Below the pieces are notes generated by a model, which was not told where the DNA came from, made no database searches, and saw only the letters and a program-made list of their open reading frames with translations. A DNA stretch of 64,000 nt, taken from positions 731,032 through 795,031 of the forward strand of contig CAUYUJ010018060.1 of the NCBI GenBank assembly GCA_963575745.1, written 5' to 3'. Positions 45,201-52,480 of the stretch are shown here, piece after piece; the first letter of the stretch is position 1, and each line of letters begins with the position of its first letter. The stretch comes from Prorocentrum cordatum. Taxonomy: Eukaryota; Sar; Dinophyceae; Prorocentrales; Prorocentraceae. The position numbers were made by a program, and so were the translations under genes.

Positions 45201-48200
45201 GCCTCGGGGGCCTCCCGCCGCCTCGCCCCCCGCGGCCTGGTGTGGCGCCCAAGGGTCGGCGCCACGCGCGAGGGAGCGTGTCTTGGCTCGCCCTCGGGGC
45301 CACAACGCGCGTTGTGCCCCCCCCCCCCCCCCCCCCCAATACCCCTCCATCCCCTGCCCTCGAAGAGAAGAAAAGACGGCATCAGCCTAAACTTGTGGCG
45401 CTCCGCGCGGATTTCTTGGATCCGCGTTGGGGCCTCCCCGGCGGCGCCTCTGGCGCCGCCCTTGGCGCAGATCCAAGAGATCCGCGCGGAGCGCCGAAAG
45501 TTTATTTGTTGCGTTATTTCTTCTTCTATTCCCCCCCCCATGAAAACGTACCGCTCCCCCCTCCCCCAGTGCGTCCCCGGCAATGCCGCAGTGTGTTCAG
45601 CACCGCAGACGTTGATGCGGGACCGTCACGGCGGAAGGGTGTTGGGGGCGTCACGTTGTCCCCCCCTCTTCCCCCCCAATAACGCCCACTACCGCCGCGA
45701 ACAAGGACATGCTCACTAAGAAGAACCCGCCGCCGAAGTGATCTTTTGGAAACCGGTTTTTTATTCCCTGGCAGTCACGGGCGCAACCGGGGGCGGAGGG
45801 GGGAGGGAGAGAGGGAGGTGAGGGGGAGGCATGGCGAGCCGGTCATTGGCGACATAGTGAATAGTTACGCAGTTTGATCTAGGGGTGCCCCTAGCCCTGG
45901 CTTGCGCGCCTGGATTTGGCTTATCCGCGGGCCCCCCTCAGCCGGGCAGCAGAGGTCACTCTTGCCGAGGGTCACTCTGCCCGCCCGCGGACAGTGACAC
46001 CATGAAAGAGGTTCAGAGGAGGAAGAGTTGAGACATCCCCGCCCGCGGCCAGTGACACCCTGAAAGATGCTCAGATTAGGGCGATTTGAGGCAACGGTAA
46101 TTGGCCTTCGTAAGGGCTCCTCATCGCCACGGCGGAACGGTGCTCGGATAACATCTGCGGTTGGACCTCTGGAAGGGGTTTGGGGACAGTTTGTAAGCTG
46201 CCGTTGTTTCGACTCGCCCTGCTCCGAAAAGAGGCGACGCAGAATGCAACCATTGGATGCCATCGGTTCTGGGCAACCTGAACGCCTGGATGCATGTCTG
46301 GTTGGCTCTGACCATGCAGCCGACCTTGCTTCTGCTGTGCAGCGATTTTGTGGGGGTGTGATGCTGCTGCAGCCGATGTCTTGCATCCCTCGGAAGTTGA
46401 AGGCTTCATCTTGGGGGTCCGGGGGGTCTCGCTGGGCATTCGTTGGGCATCTCTCGAGGCCTCGGGCCCGCATGTCGCCCCTCCCGGGAATGTTCTTACA
46501 CAGCCTCATGGCTTCGTCTCGGGGTCTTCGGTGCGAGCCAGGGTGCCGCGCATCTCGTACCCCTGGGAGCTCTCATCTGCTGTTGGGGGTCACGATCGCA
46601 TGAATTCGAATGTGTCTCCAGAGATGTGGACTTCGGGGGGCGCTCCCTGGAAGGGGCGGTAACTACAAGGCCTAGCTCATGAGGAACAGGGAGAGCGGTG
46701 ACAGGACAGTCCTCTTTTGGGGGACGCCATTCTCCATGCGACAGTATCGTGGTTCCCCCCGGGCCTCGCAAGGGGGGACGGCGGATATACACGACAAGCA
46801 CGTGCTGCACCGCGATTTGAAGGTTGCCAGACTCTTCCTATCCAAATGCGAAGAGTCTTTGTGGTGGTTCGCGTTGCTTGCAATACACATGTTGTCCGTT
46901 CCTCCCACGCAGAGCAAACCGGTATGTTATAGACCAGCCCTAAGTGTGAGAGTTAGCGACCCTACTTAATAATCCAGCCCTATAGTATAGTCCAGACTTA
47001 GTTGTGCAGCTCACTCACCCGCCCCTGTTGTGAGAGTTTTGAGCGGAGAGCCCATGCCACGTCAGCGCTGCAGTTGAGGATGACCCCATTGAGGCCCTCA
47101 CTTCTTATCTGTCGCACGACGCCAGATCGTGGCATGACACTGGCTTGACCCCACTGACGCTTTATGGGCTAGGGTAGGGCGCCAGAAGAGGCTCGCCGCA
47201 ACGTTTTGGTTATGAGTTGTCTTTGGCGATCTTGCCGTCTTGTCCCTGTCCTTGCCCCGTGCTTTGCTAGATTCGTACCTTGAGTGGATCGATCTGTGAG
47301 AGCGAGAGAGAGAGAGAGAGTGCGTGTGGCAGGCAGGTACTTCTATCCCACATGCTGCGGCCTTGCGGCTGAGTCCGTACACAAACGAGGGACAACATGT
47401 GTGCGAAGGGGGGTGTTTGTTGTGAGAAATTCTTTGCGTAAGACCAGGCTGCCAACTTGTTCCTCTCGAAGAGCGGAAACCTGAAGCTGGGAGATTTCGG
47501 CATCGCGAAGGTGCTTTCGTCCACAGCAGCATGTGCAAGGACTCAGATCGGAACTCCATATTACCTCAGTCCCGAGGTGTGTCGGGAGCTCAGCGTCCCG
47601 CCGCCACGTGGCCGTCGTCTCTTATGTCGTTAGTACTTCGCTCAGTTGCGAGCTGCGCTGTTTTATATATGGAGGCACTCGCCTTCTGCCGCTTGTGTTG
47701 CAAGAGGTGCCCGAGGTAGGTTGAAAGGCAAACCAGGAAGTCCAGCTCGCAACAGGGAAGTCCGTCCCCGAACGGAGACATGCTCTCTGGTCGAACGTTT
47801 TCTGGGCCGAGCGCAGTACTTCTGCACGGCGCGGCCAGGAAATTCTCCCGGGTGAGCAGGGCAATTTTCGCGTGTCTGTAGTTGAACAGGGGGTGGCTCT
47901 TTCCCAGTGATCAGCTTCGGTGTAATTTGCGCTTCAGGGGCTGTCTTGCCAGTCGTATTCCTGGTTGGTGATGGCCTGCTCCTATGCTTCTGACCTGACG
48001 TTGTGGGGCGGGGCCTCAACTTATGCCTTCGATGTGTGGTGGTTGCAGGTTTTCTGGGTTCCTTTTCCGATCGAGGAGTGTCTTTCACACCTGCCTTCGT
48101 GGCGTTGTGGCTGCCTGGACGCGGCGCTTGATCATAATGTCTTCGGTTTTTTTGGCTGCCTGGCCGTGGACGCGACGCGGCCCTTTGGCCTGCCTTGGAA

Positions 48201-49643
48201 CCCTGGAATGTAGATCTAGGTGCACGGCTGCTCGGCTGTCCCGAGCAGAAGTTCTGAACTGAAGGGCGGGCGAGTCTTGTGAGTTACGTTTTACATGATC
48301 GTTGCTTTCACGCCCTCCCCTGTCTTGCATCTGGCTGACAGCATGTTGGGTTGCTTTCTTTTTCCCTATTTGAAACGTTTTCACTTTCGTATGCCCTCGA
48401 CTTCTGTTGCTTGCAGTTGCCTCAGGTGTGCTTGGCCGTCGGTGAGTGTAGTTCACTCCTGCTTTCGTCGCGTTCGGGCGCTCTGGAGGCTTCAGTTCAC
48501 TTGCTGGGAACTTGTTGCAATTCGTACATGCAGCTCTTGCGGTCGCAGTGCTCTCGAGGCGGAGAGGCTGCTCGCGCCTGCTGTGCGTTGCGTCGGTGCA
48601 GCTGCTCTCATGGCAGAGCTGTGTTGAGAAGCTGTGCGATTGTTCATCGTTTGGCATCGTAGTCGTCATCATCGCGCTGCGGCTTTGGATCCTCGTTCTT
48701 GCGCTCCAGGCCCTTCGCGAAGCAGCCCCGTGCTTGCGAATCCTCTGCCGATATCATTCGGTCGGGCATGTCCTCCTACAGGCGGATTTGGAAAGCAACA
48801 TGAAAAATAATCAAGCACATTTTCAAAGAGTCAATAATAGTAAACAAAGTTTCCCCATACTATGTTTGACTGTCTTTGGATCTTCCTCCTGTAGAGGAGC
48901 ATGCCCGACTGAACGATATCAACGGATCCCACCCTAAGACTGAGAGCCCGGGTTGGCCGAGGCTCCTTCGCCAACTTGTCGAGCTGTCGAGGTTTGAATA
49001 CAGGCGTCTTGCATTGAGGTGTCTCATTGTGGTCCGTGGGGCAAGCTCTGGATGAACGCCTCCCTCGGCTTCTCCACAGCTCCGTTGTACATCGACATAG
49101 GGGGGCTTCAAGGGGGAGGGGGGTCGGACAAGGGCTTTTGTTCACAGATGGGCGCTGGATTTTCACTGTCAGCGATGGGATCAGGCCTTCATGGGAACTC
49201 TCCAGCCCTTTCCTGCGTTCGGAGGTTCCGTGCAGGAGCGTCTGGAAATGCGCTCTTCCGCCCTGGGAACGTTTCGCCGTTCGCCTGGGCGCGGTTTCCA
49301 GGCTCGCCCTGCCAAATTTCTTCGCTGGGGAAAATGAAGCTCTCCGCCCGCGCGCCGAAACTTCCTCACTTGACCAGAAAAAATGTCCTTTCGCCAGTCG
49401 ACCCCTCAAGGTCCCCCAGCTTGACCAGGGAGGTCCAGATGGCATCCAGGGCACTACTCACGAGGCGCAAAAGGCCTGGGGGACCCAACATGTTCAGGGA
49501 AAGCTTGTGGCAGCTGGAGCCAGAATCATGCCGTGAAACCCGCGGGCTCTGATGGAGTAGAGACTGAGGGGGCAGTTTGGTTCAACATGAACGTGGGCTG
49601 TCTTGGGCCCTCCTCCTCCTCCTCCTCCTCCTCCTGCTCATTG

Positions 49644-49713
<70 letters not shown>

Positions 49714-51423
49714 CATCCTCATCCTCATCCTCCTCCTCCTCCTCCTCCTCCTCCTCCTCCCCGCAGGGGGCGTCTTCTGCAATGCTGAGGCTTCCCAGGG
49801 TAACACTGGGGCCATGCCGCGGCCGTCTTTAGGTCGTCTTGCGGCTTTGCTGTGCCATCCCACCTGCATTGCTGACACACAGCGTATCGGACTTACCTTT
49901 GGGCCCACTATTAGATGTTGGCCCAACCTCCGGGGGATAGCTTGTGGCCTCTTGGGGGCATCCTGTGGCCATCTTGGAGCCCTAGTGGGTACTGTCCGGA
50001 CATACTGGGAGCATCACGACGCCTTTGGGGTCCGTCGTTCTGGGTGTCAAGTTGTCTTCAGGTCCTCTCAGGGCCTTTTGGGAGCAAATCGTTCGACAGG
50101 CAGGATGCACTGGGACACCACAATGTTATTTGTATGAGATTTCAATATTTTGGGATGGCAGCGTTGTATGACACAATGGGCAATCTTGGAATGCCATCTT
50201 GATTGGTTGTGCCTCGACTGTTATCTTGATCCTTCCCACGGCATAACAAGGTATCTTGCAGGCGTCTGCGACATTGGGACCCGCCTGCGCCGTCGGGAAC
50301 ATGGTCGGTCTTGTGACCTGTTCGACGGTGCACTCTCAAAGGTTTATTATAGTGCATAGGGGTACGTTTCACTAGCAGCGCCGACTCCTCACATGCTGGA
50401 ACCAGTACAGATGGCCTCCTTGGATTTTCTGGCGGAAACCGATCAGATCTGCACGCTGGCCCACTTGCAAGAAGCACGGCCGCATACCTTTCATTTCATC
50501 CAGTTTGCAGGGAGATCTTACGCACACACGTGCCGCTTGAACAGGAACCTACGCTCCGCGCCCTGATGGCCGAACAAGTGTCCAGCTCTTTGGCACGATT
50601 CTCACTCGCGGCCGGGCTGCGCTGTTCAATACACGCGCCGTTAGCGGGGTTGGTTTCCGAGGCCAAGAGAAGCCGTACACGTGGCCCTCCGACATCTGGG
50701 CCATGGGGTGCATCCTCTACGAGCTGTGTACCCTCAAGGTGCCATTCGACGCCCCAAACATTTCGACGCTCGTGCAGAAGATCTGCCGCGGGCCATTACC
50801 TACCATCCTGGAAGAACAAAAGACGGAATTAACATAACCCCTCGAAGTCCCGCGCGGATTTCTTGGATCGGCGCTGGACCCTTCCTGACCCGCGGAGCGC
50901 GCCAGGGGCGGCGCCAGCCGATACGAGAAATCCGTGCGAAGTTCCAAAAGTTTCTTCGGTCCAGCGCTGTTTGGAAAGGTGGCGGAGAGTGTGTGTTGGG
51001 ACGGGGGGGGATGCTCTGCTCGAGTAGATGAGGTCAAGGATCGCTCCACATCGCCGATGCATCGGCGATGCGGCTCGATGTGGATCCCCTTTTGCTTCAC
51101 GTCGACGTCGCCGATGCCTCGTCGATGCGGCGCGATCCTCCGACCCCGTCTGCTCGGACCCCCTCTGGGAGGCCTCTGGTTTTTTGTTCCTCCGCATCCC
51201 CAACACATTCTCCGACTTCACGCGGGAGCTGTGCTCCCAGATGCTCAGCCGGAGCCCCACCAGCCGCCCCACGGCGGAGGAGGTGCTTCAGCGGCCCCGG
51301 ATCCAGGGTTTCGTCAAGCAGATGCTCGAGAAGGCCCAGGCCCAGCAGGAGTGCAGGGGGCGGGAGGGCGGCGCGGTGCGTCTGGGCCGTCTGCCCAGCG
51401 CAGGAGAATCGAGGAGGATCTAG
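32949..51423 (+). CDS. NEK-family protein kinase gene, at least 7 exons (whole gene)
   Basis: A NIMA-related Ser/Thr kinase assembled by eye from exons at 32,949-33,257, 34,895-34,933, 45,113-45,190, about 46,785-46,822, 47,448-47,580, 50,662-50,807 and about 51,199-51,423. Kinase subdomains come in the right order with no missing block. NEK hallmarks are HRDLK followed by [31 protein letters not shown], and [20 protein letters not shown]. NEKs phosphorylate Ser/Thr and act in cell-cycle, centrosome and cilium control; the role here is unknown. Four acceptors are AG|G, with donors GA, GC, GT and GT. Introns 3 and 6 lack AG at the best junction. Whether the copy is expressed is unknown. Total coding length seen is about 0.9 kb in 18.5 kb. 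Confidence 0.85.
33445..33830 (+). repeat. (GAC)n ... (GTC)n inverted microsatellites
   Basis: GACGACGAGGAGCACGACGA-type triplets at 33,445-33,535 face GTCGTCGTGGTTGTGGTCGT-type triplets at 33,715-33,820, forming a large imperfect foldback. Between them are CCCGCCCGCCCGCTTCAATG repeats (three copies, 33,578-33,650). Confidence 0.7.
33975..34165 (+). repeat. Dispersed family H, copy 2
   Basis: GCTTTCTCAGAAGACGGCGG then GGCTTCTCAGC parallels 11,100-11,150. The end TCTCACTTCCCCCCCGGGCT matches the end of copy 1. Internal arms complement each other (CTTTCAGAAGG, CCTTCCGAGAAAAGG). Confidence 0.5.
34895..34933 (+). CDS. NEK kinase exon 2: 39-nt micro-exon
   Basis: Thirteen codons, [13 protein letters not shown], the alpha-D segment that follows the hinge (YCEGGDL is characteristic of NEKs). 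It is preceded by CCCCCAG|G and followed by GCTCACGG, a GC donor. Phase 0 on both sides. It joins in frame to exon 3, giving [17 protein letters not shown]. Confidence 0.85.
35216..35460 (+). repeat. Dispersed family G, copy 2
   Basis: Shares GATCGAAGGAGTTG, CTCTGCGGAAGGCG, CCGCCTCCGCCGGCGGAAGA and CGGAAGTAAGGAATACACCT with 10,614-10,800. The GACCGCCTCCGCCNGCGGAA block is repeated twice here (35,330 and 35,393). Confidence 0.55.
35612..35712 (+). repeat. (TCC)n microsatellite at the LINE-B insertion site
   Basis: TCCTCC triplets with TTC and GTC variants. Its last bases (TCCGCCTCCTCTTC, 35,703-35,716) form the left copy of the LINE-B target-site repeat. Confidence 0.85.
35715..35736 (+). other. 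Relic of the dinoflagellate spliced leader (dinoSL)
   Basis: Reads TCCGTAGTCATTTTGGCTCA followed by AAG. Compared with the 22-nt dinoSL it differs by one C-to-T change and one extra A near the 3' end. DinoSL is added to mRNA by trans-splicing and is not normally found at gene ends in the genome. Its presence here shows that the sequence downstream was copied from a mature mRNA. It lies exactly at the 5' end of LINE-B. Confidence 0.85.
35740..37062 (+). CDS. LINE-B ORF1: zinc-ribbon and coiled-coil protein
   Basis: Open from just after the SL relic to TGA at 37,060. The frame opens with TTG, so translation may begin at ATG 35,878 ([15 protein letters not shown]) or be non-AUG. The N-terminal part has [20 protein letters not shown] then CQACTSC, a four-cysteine zinc-ribbon-like motif known from ORF1 of dinoflagellate LINEs. 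A long charged helical region follows ([37 protein letters not shown]), likely a coiled coil for RNA-particle assembly. It is the only intact frame of the element. Confidence 0.75.
   Translation: MSSHVKQVDTASPRLDLCSFNAPLRELPSGAAYCELLEEQFRADDFMANGLPSRAAAAGKPSAKGGERKAWAAPWLCRWCAHEHTGAKWWNRGDCQACTSCSVAKGASFGGHKPLDGPPSQRSPEASAERRRAGAAAADALAEKDREIAKLREQNKAASGPAPPREDPPPANADQERLSEIAGLLRTLGTSTDLVFVAARDALWKERDAIKAKIVEAKPYAGQLHHYTTRINTLTQAKGQRQNVLDGYKEQRVQLDAKIAGAEAQISELSADLQELEALRWKVSAKAPTAAPGDCSLRTLVPAMDPSVEKLGQMLQGLGADDELSESVSTCFGQLRALAGKADAAEKERSAAKEAEPDRGAAPAGSGTLPGMPTTGQQQAAQDRAVPMDTDDITELRDFLRTATGQDPPQEEQQAREAIKRFANAAEALHAKKQRTGPSA
37570..38353 (+). pseudogene. LINE-B ORF2 endonuclease domain
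   Basis: APE-type nuclease pieces in order: [13 protein letters not shown] (LQEHH-type, Glu present), [20 protein letters not shown] then [30 protein letters not shown] then [32 protein letters not shown] (GDWN with Asn to His), [15 protein letters not shown] stop (TAG, 38,351) cuts the frame where YFV is expected. Together with the changed Asn this implies loss of nuclease function. Upstream, 37,063-37,570 is the ORF1-ORF2 spacer without recognisable motif. Confidence 0.75.
38389..39195 (+). pseudogene. LINE-B ORF2 linker between endonuclease and RT
   Basis: Two or more frames without catalytic motif. One reads [11 protein letters not shown]-like and [20 protein letters not shown]; a later one reads [20 protein letters not shown]. 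This is the expected position of the variable linker. Frameshifts near 38,980 and 39,190. Confidence 0.5.
39195..40320 (+). pseudogene. LINE-B ORF2 reverse transcriptase
   Basis: Reads [58 protein letters not shown] (template-grip region with PKP), [20 protein letters not shown] (motif A position, Asp in PIDMF), and [18 protein letters not shown]. Where the YVDD/FVDD box should follow, the sequence runs directly to [21 protein letters not shown] see no DD pair, so the active site appears deleted. Then [18 protein letters not shown] and [18 protein letters not shown] mark the thumb region, in another frame. Confidence 0.75.
40320..41150 (+). pseudogene. LINE-B ORF2 post-RT connection region
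   Basis: Continues open in the same frame as the RT thumb to 40,945. It has [40 protein letters not shown] and [20 protein letters not shown], typical of the LINE segment between RT and RNase H. It stops at 40,945. The next 200 bp are broken. Confidence 0.6.
41150..41930 (+). pseudogene. LINE-B ORF2 RNase H domain
   Basis: [20 protein letters not shown] carries the first Asp (YADGLG). [20 protein letters not shown] corresponds to the VPRAELYA helix with the Glu replaced by Gly. [15 protein letters not shown] has Asn-Asp in place of SD. The final Asp is seen in a shifted frame ([13 protein letters not shown]). A C-run of about 18 at 41,649-41,666 and a frameshift interrupt the domain. Confidence 0.7.
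41950..42800 (+). pseudogene. LINE-B ORF2 C-terminal zinc motifs
   Basis: [20 protein letters not shown] then [20 protein letters not shown] gives C-x2-C plus H. Later [20 protein letters not shown] gives a second C-x2-C. The frame is interrupted by stops near 42,425 and resumes to a stop at 42,795 (ending SSDDSD). This tail type follows RNase H in dinoflagellate LINEs. Confidence 0.65.
43110..43555 (+). repeat. Minisatellite of about 85-90 bp, 5 units
   Basis: Unit: TTTTCAAAATTTGCAAGAAG, CTTCACGGATTGAGGGCGGG, TCGTTTTCAAAATGTGGTTC, TCGCCTTAGCGCCGCG. Lies in intron 2 downstream of LINE-B and is less GC-rich than its surroundings. Confidence 0.85.
43881..43942 (+). repeat. (TCC)n microsatellite
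   Basis: About 20 uninterrupted TCC triplets, in kinase intron 2. Confidence 0.95.
44258..44499. mobile_element. MITE-2: 242-bp element with 39-bp terminal inverted repeats
   Basis: Left end TGCAAACGGGGTGTTCGTAA (44,258 on) through GCTAAGGG at 44,296. Right end 44,461-44,499, starting CCCTTAGCTACCGCCCTGTT and ending CCCCGTTTGCA. The arms match at 36 of 39 positions. The interior has no transposase. Similar words flank both sides (AGCTTTTCCCCAGCCCT before, AGCTTGGTTTCCCAGCCT after), which may be a blurred target duplication. Located in kinase intron 2. Confidence 0.85.
45113..45190 (+). CDS. NEK kinase exon 3: alpha-E helix
   Basis: After CCCCCGCAG|G the frame reads [13 protein letters not shown] then [13 protein letters not shown], the helix E region that precedes [13 protein letters not shown] in NEKs. 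The next codons in the genome are TAG, so the exon must end at or just after AAG (45,190). The precise donor is unclear. TA|GCC would supply the Tyr codon with exon 4 and give a GC donor. Confidence 0.8.
45388..45504. repeat. 117-bp hairpin element (complete copy)
   Basis: Left arm 45,388-45,426 (TAAACTTGTGGCGCTCCGCG, then CGGATTTCTTGGATCCGCG). Right arm 45,466-45,504 is its reverse complement at 35 of 39 positions. The loop itself contains a second palindrome (GGCGGCGCC TCT GGCGCCGCC). Related copies lie at 31,735-31,815 (half), 50,840-50,955 and 53,490-53,610. Confidence 0.9.
45965..46080 (+). repeat. Two-copy tandem repeat of about 60 bp
   Basis: CCCGCCCGCGGACAGTGACA and CCCGCCCGCGGCCAGTGACA each start a unit ending in GAAAGANGNTCAGA. 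Confidence 0.6.
46785..46822 (+). CDS. NEK kinase exon 4: catalytic loop start
   Basis: Codons from ATA 46,787 read [12 protein letters not shown], with the catalytic HRD at 46,808-46,816. A GT donor follows at once (AAG|GTTGCC). The first codon would be Tyr if exon 3 supplies TA and this exon starts with T. The upstream open frame reads GGTAD before IHDKH and has no counterpart in NEKs. It joins to exon 5 as [13 protein letters not shown]. Confidence 0.75.
46823..47447 (+). other. Kinase intron 4 (625 bp, GT-AG)
   Basis: Begins GTTGCCAGACTCTTCCTATC and ends GCGTAAGACCAG. The first 24 bases still read VARLFLSK, a diverged duplicate of the start of exon 5 (AANLFLSK). No other repeat is evident; a short (GA)n run is at 47,303-47,320. 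Confidence 0.75.
47448..47580 (+). CDS. NEK kinase exon 5: DFG and activation segment
   Basis: Frame [20 protein letters not shown] then [25 protein letters not shown]. It has the Asn of the catalytic loop, DFG (Asp codon 47,493) and the NEK-type [10 protein letters not shown] Thr/Ser-rich activation loop offers the usual phosphorylation sites. Acceptor ACCAG|G; donor GT at 47,581 after one base of the Cys codon, completed by GC at the start of exon 6. Confidence 0.9.
48750..48920. mobile_element. MITE-1 copy 3 (in kinase intron 5)
   Basis: Left GATATCATTCGGTCGGGCAT then GTCCTCCTACAGGCGGA. Right TTCCTCCTGTAGAGGAGCAT then GCCCGACTGAACGATATC. Ends are inverted repeats with an AT-rich interior. 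Here the similarity of the ends reaches out to GATATC on both sides. Confidence 0.75.
49612..49762 (+). repeat. (TCC)n-(ATC)n-(TCC)n compound microsatellite
   Basis: CTCCTCC at 49,612-49,635, ATC triplets at 49,644-49,712, CATCCTCATCCT then CTCCTCC to 49,762. In kinase intron 5. Confidence 0.95.
50662..50807 (+). CDS. NEK kinase exon 6: helices F to H
   Basis: After CCGAG|GC the frame reads [20 protein letters not shown], then [35 protein letters not shown] holds the conserved helix-F Asp. The sequence aligns without gaps to what NEKs show here. The match to exon 7 ([11 protein letters not shown]) requires the exon to end after ATC (50,807). No GT, GC or GA starts exactly there; GA comes three bases later after CTG. 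Confidence 0.85.
50840..50955. repeat. Hairpin element copy in kinase intron 6
   Basis: GAAGTCCCGCGCGGATTTCT then TGGATCGGCGCTGG faces GGCGCCAGCCGATACGAGAA then ATCCGTGCGAAGTTCC. The word order and arms correspond to the complete copy at 45,388-45,504. Confidence 0.75.
51030..51135 (+). repeat. GCGATG-rich short inverted repeats
   Basis: CATCGCCGATGCATCGGCGA then TGCGGCTCGATGTGGATCC, followed by CGTCGCCGATGCCTCGTCGA. Two self-complementary blocks about 60 bp apart within intron 6. Confidence 0.5.
51199..51423 (+). CDS. NEK kinase exon 7: helix I and C-terminus
   Basis: Frame [20 protein letters not shown] then [39 protein letters not shown] is the conserved subdomain XI Arg. After the domain the frame runs on as a basic, low-complexity tail to TAG at 51,421, where a (GGA)n tract starts. 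The true C-terminus may instead lie beyond a donor in this tail. The start at 51,199 is set by protein continuity with exon 6. Confidence 0.8.
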   Translation, partial: PNTFSDFTRELCSQMLSRSPTSRPTAEEVLQRPRIQGFVKQMLEKAQAQQECRGREGGAVRLGRLPSAGESRRI

Positions 51424-51424
51424 G

Positions 51425-51760
51425 ATCGAGCAGGAGGAGGAGGAGGAGGAGGAGGAGGAGGAGGAGGAGGAGGAGGAGGAGGAGGAGGTGGAGGAGGAGG
51501 GGGAGGGGGGGAGGAGGAGGAGGAGGAGGAGGAGGAGGAGGAGAGGAGGAGGAGGAGGAGAGGAGGAGGAGGAGAGGAGGAGGAGGAGGAGGAGGAGAAG
51601 AGACTCGAGGCGGAGGATCGAGGAGGAGAGTAAGGAGGAGGACCGATGAGGAGGAGGAGGAGGAGGATGAGGATCGAGGAGGAGGATGAGGATCGAGGAG
51701 GAGGAGGACGATCGAGAAGGAGGAGAAGGAGGAGGAGGAGGAGCAGGATCGAGGCCTGCA
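51425..51760 (+). repeat. (GGA)n tract with GATCGA interruptions
   Basis: AGGAGG triplets to 51,600, then GAGGATCGAGGAGGAG-type units to 51,755. Homopurine-rich on the + strand. Confidence 0.9.
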
Positions 51761-52030
51761 GCGGGCGCGCTGCACTTGAGCTGGGAGAGCGGGGCGCAGG
51801 GATCTACATGTGAGATGCCCGTCTCCAGGGGCACTGCCCTGCCGATGGGCCCCCTGGCCATCCTCCCCGAGCATCCCTGCCCCGAGCGGTCGACGCGGGT
51901 CGCGGGCTCGTGCTGCTGCGTCGGCCAGCACCGGCACTCTGGGCCCGAGGCAAGGCCCCGGAGGTCAGAACAGCGATGAGGTGGCCATGCGTTACGGACT
52001 GGAGCGATGGGCTGCCGCTGGGGAGGGGAC
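51761..52030. other. Short unique stretch between microsatellites
   Basis: GC-rich sequence without recognisable gene. Some frames (for example GCAGTGCCCTGCCGATG region) are open but featureless. Confidence 0.3.
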
Positions 52031-52145
52031 GAGCGAGGATGGGGAGGAGGAGGAGGAGGAGGAGGAGGAGGAGGAGGAGGAGGAGGCAGGAGGCGGAAGA
52101 GTGGGGGGGAGGAGGGGAAATGGAGGGAAGGGAGAGAGGGGCTAA
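52030..52145 (+). repeat. (GGA)n tract
   Basis: AGGAGG triplets at 52,037-52,090 followed by GGAGGCGGAAGAG-type purine sequence. Confidence 0.85.

Positions 52146-52480
<335 letters not shown>

Larger units (their letters stand above)
45193..46784 (+). other. Kinase intron 3 (about 1.6 kb, boundaries unclear)
   Basis: Starts near GCCGCGGAGCC. Its 3' end before ATACACGAC has no AG at the position the protein requires; the nearest AG (46,771-46,772) is out of phase. The motif GCGGA occurs at both ends. It holds the hairpin element at 45,388, long C-runs and a two-copy repeat at 45,965-46,075. Confidence 0.5.
47581..50661 (+). other. Kinase intron 5 (3,081 bp, GT-AG)
   Basis: Starts GTCGGGAGC and ends GGTTTCCGAG before GCCAAG. 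CCGAGG occurs at both junctions. It carries MITE-1 copy 3, two related segments near 48,050 and 48,390, and a microsatellite at 49,612-49,762. No other gene is recognised. Confidence 0.75.
50808..51198 (+). other. Kinase intron 6 (about 391 bp, non-canonical ends)
   Basis: Bracketed by CATCC at both ends (50,804-50,808 and 51,195-51,199). The 3' end is a pyrimidine-rich stretch (TTTTTTGTTCCTCCGCATC) without terminal AG. It is largely filled by a hairpin element and by ATGCATCGGCGATGCGGC-type inverted repeats near 51,040-51,130. Confidence 0.6.

Noticed and set aside
46679-46784. Upstream part of the open frame before [12 protein letters not shown] as kinase coding sequence
   Set aside because: The peptide preceding IHDKH (RASQGGTAD) has no counterpart in kinases, while exon 3 at 45.1 kb supplies the expected helix E. 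It is treated as intron.
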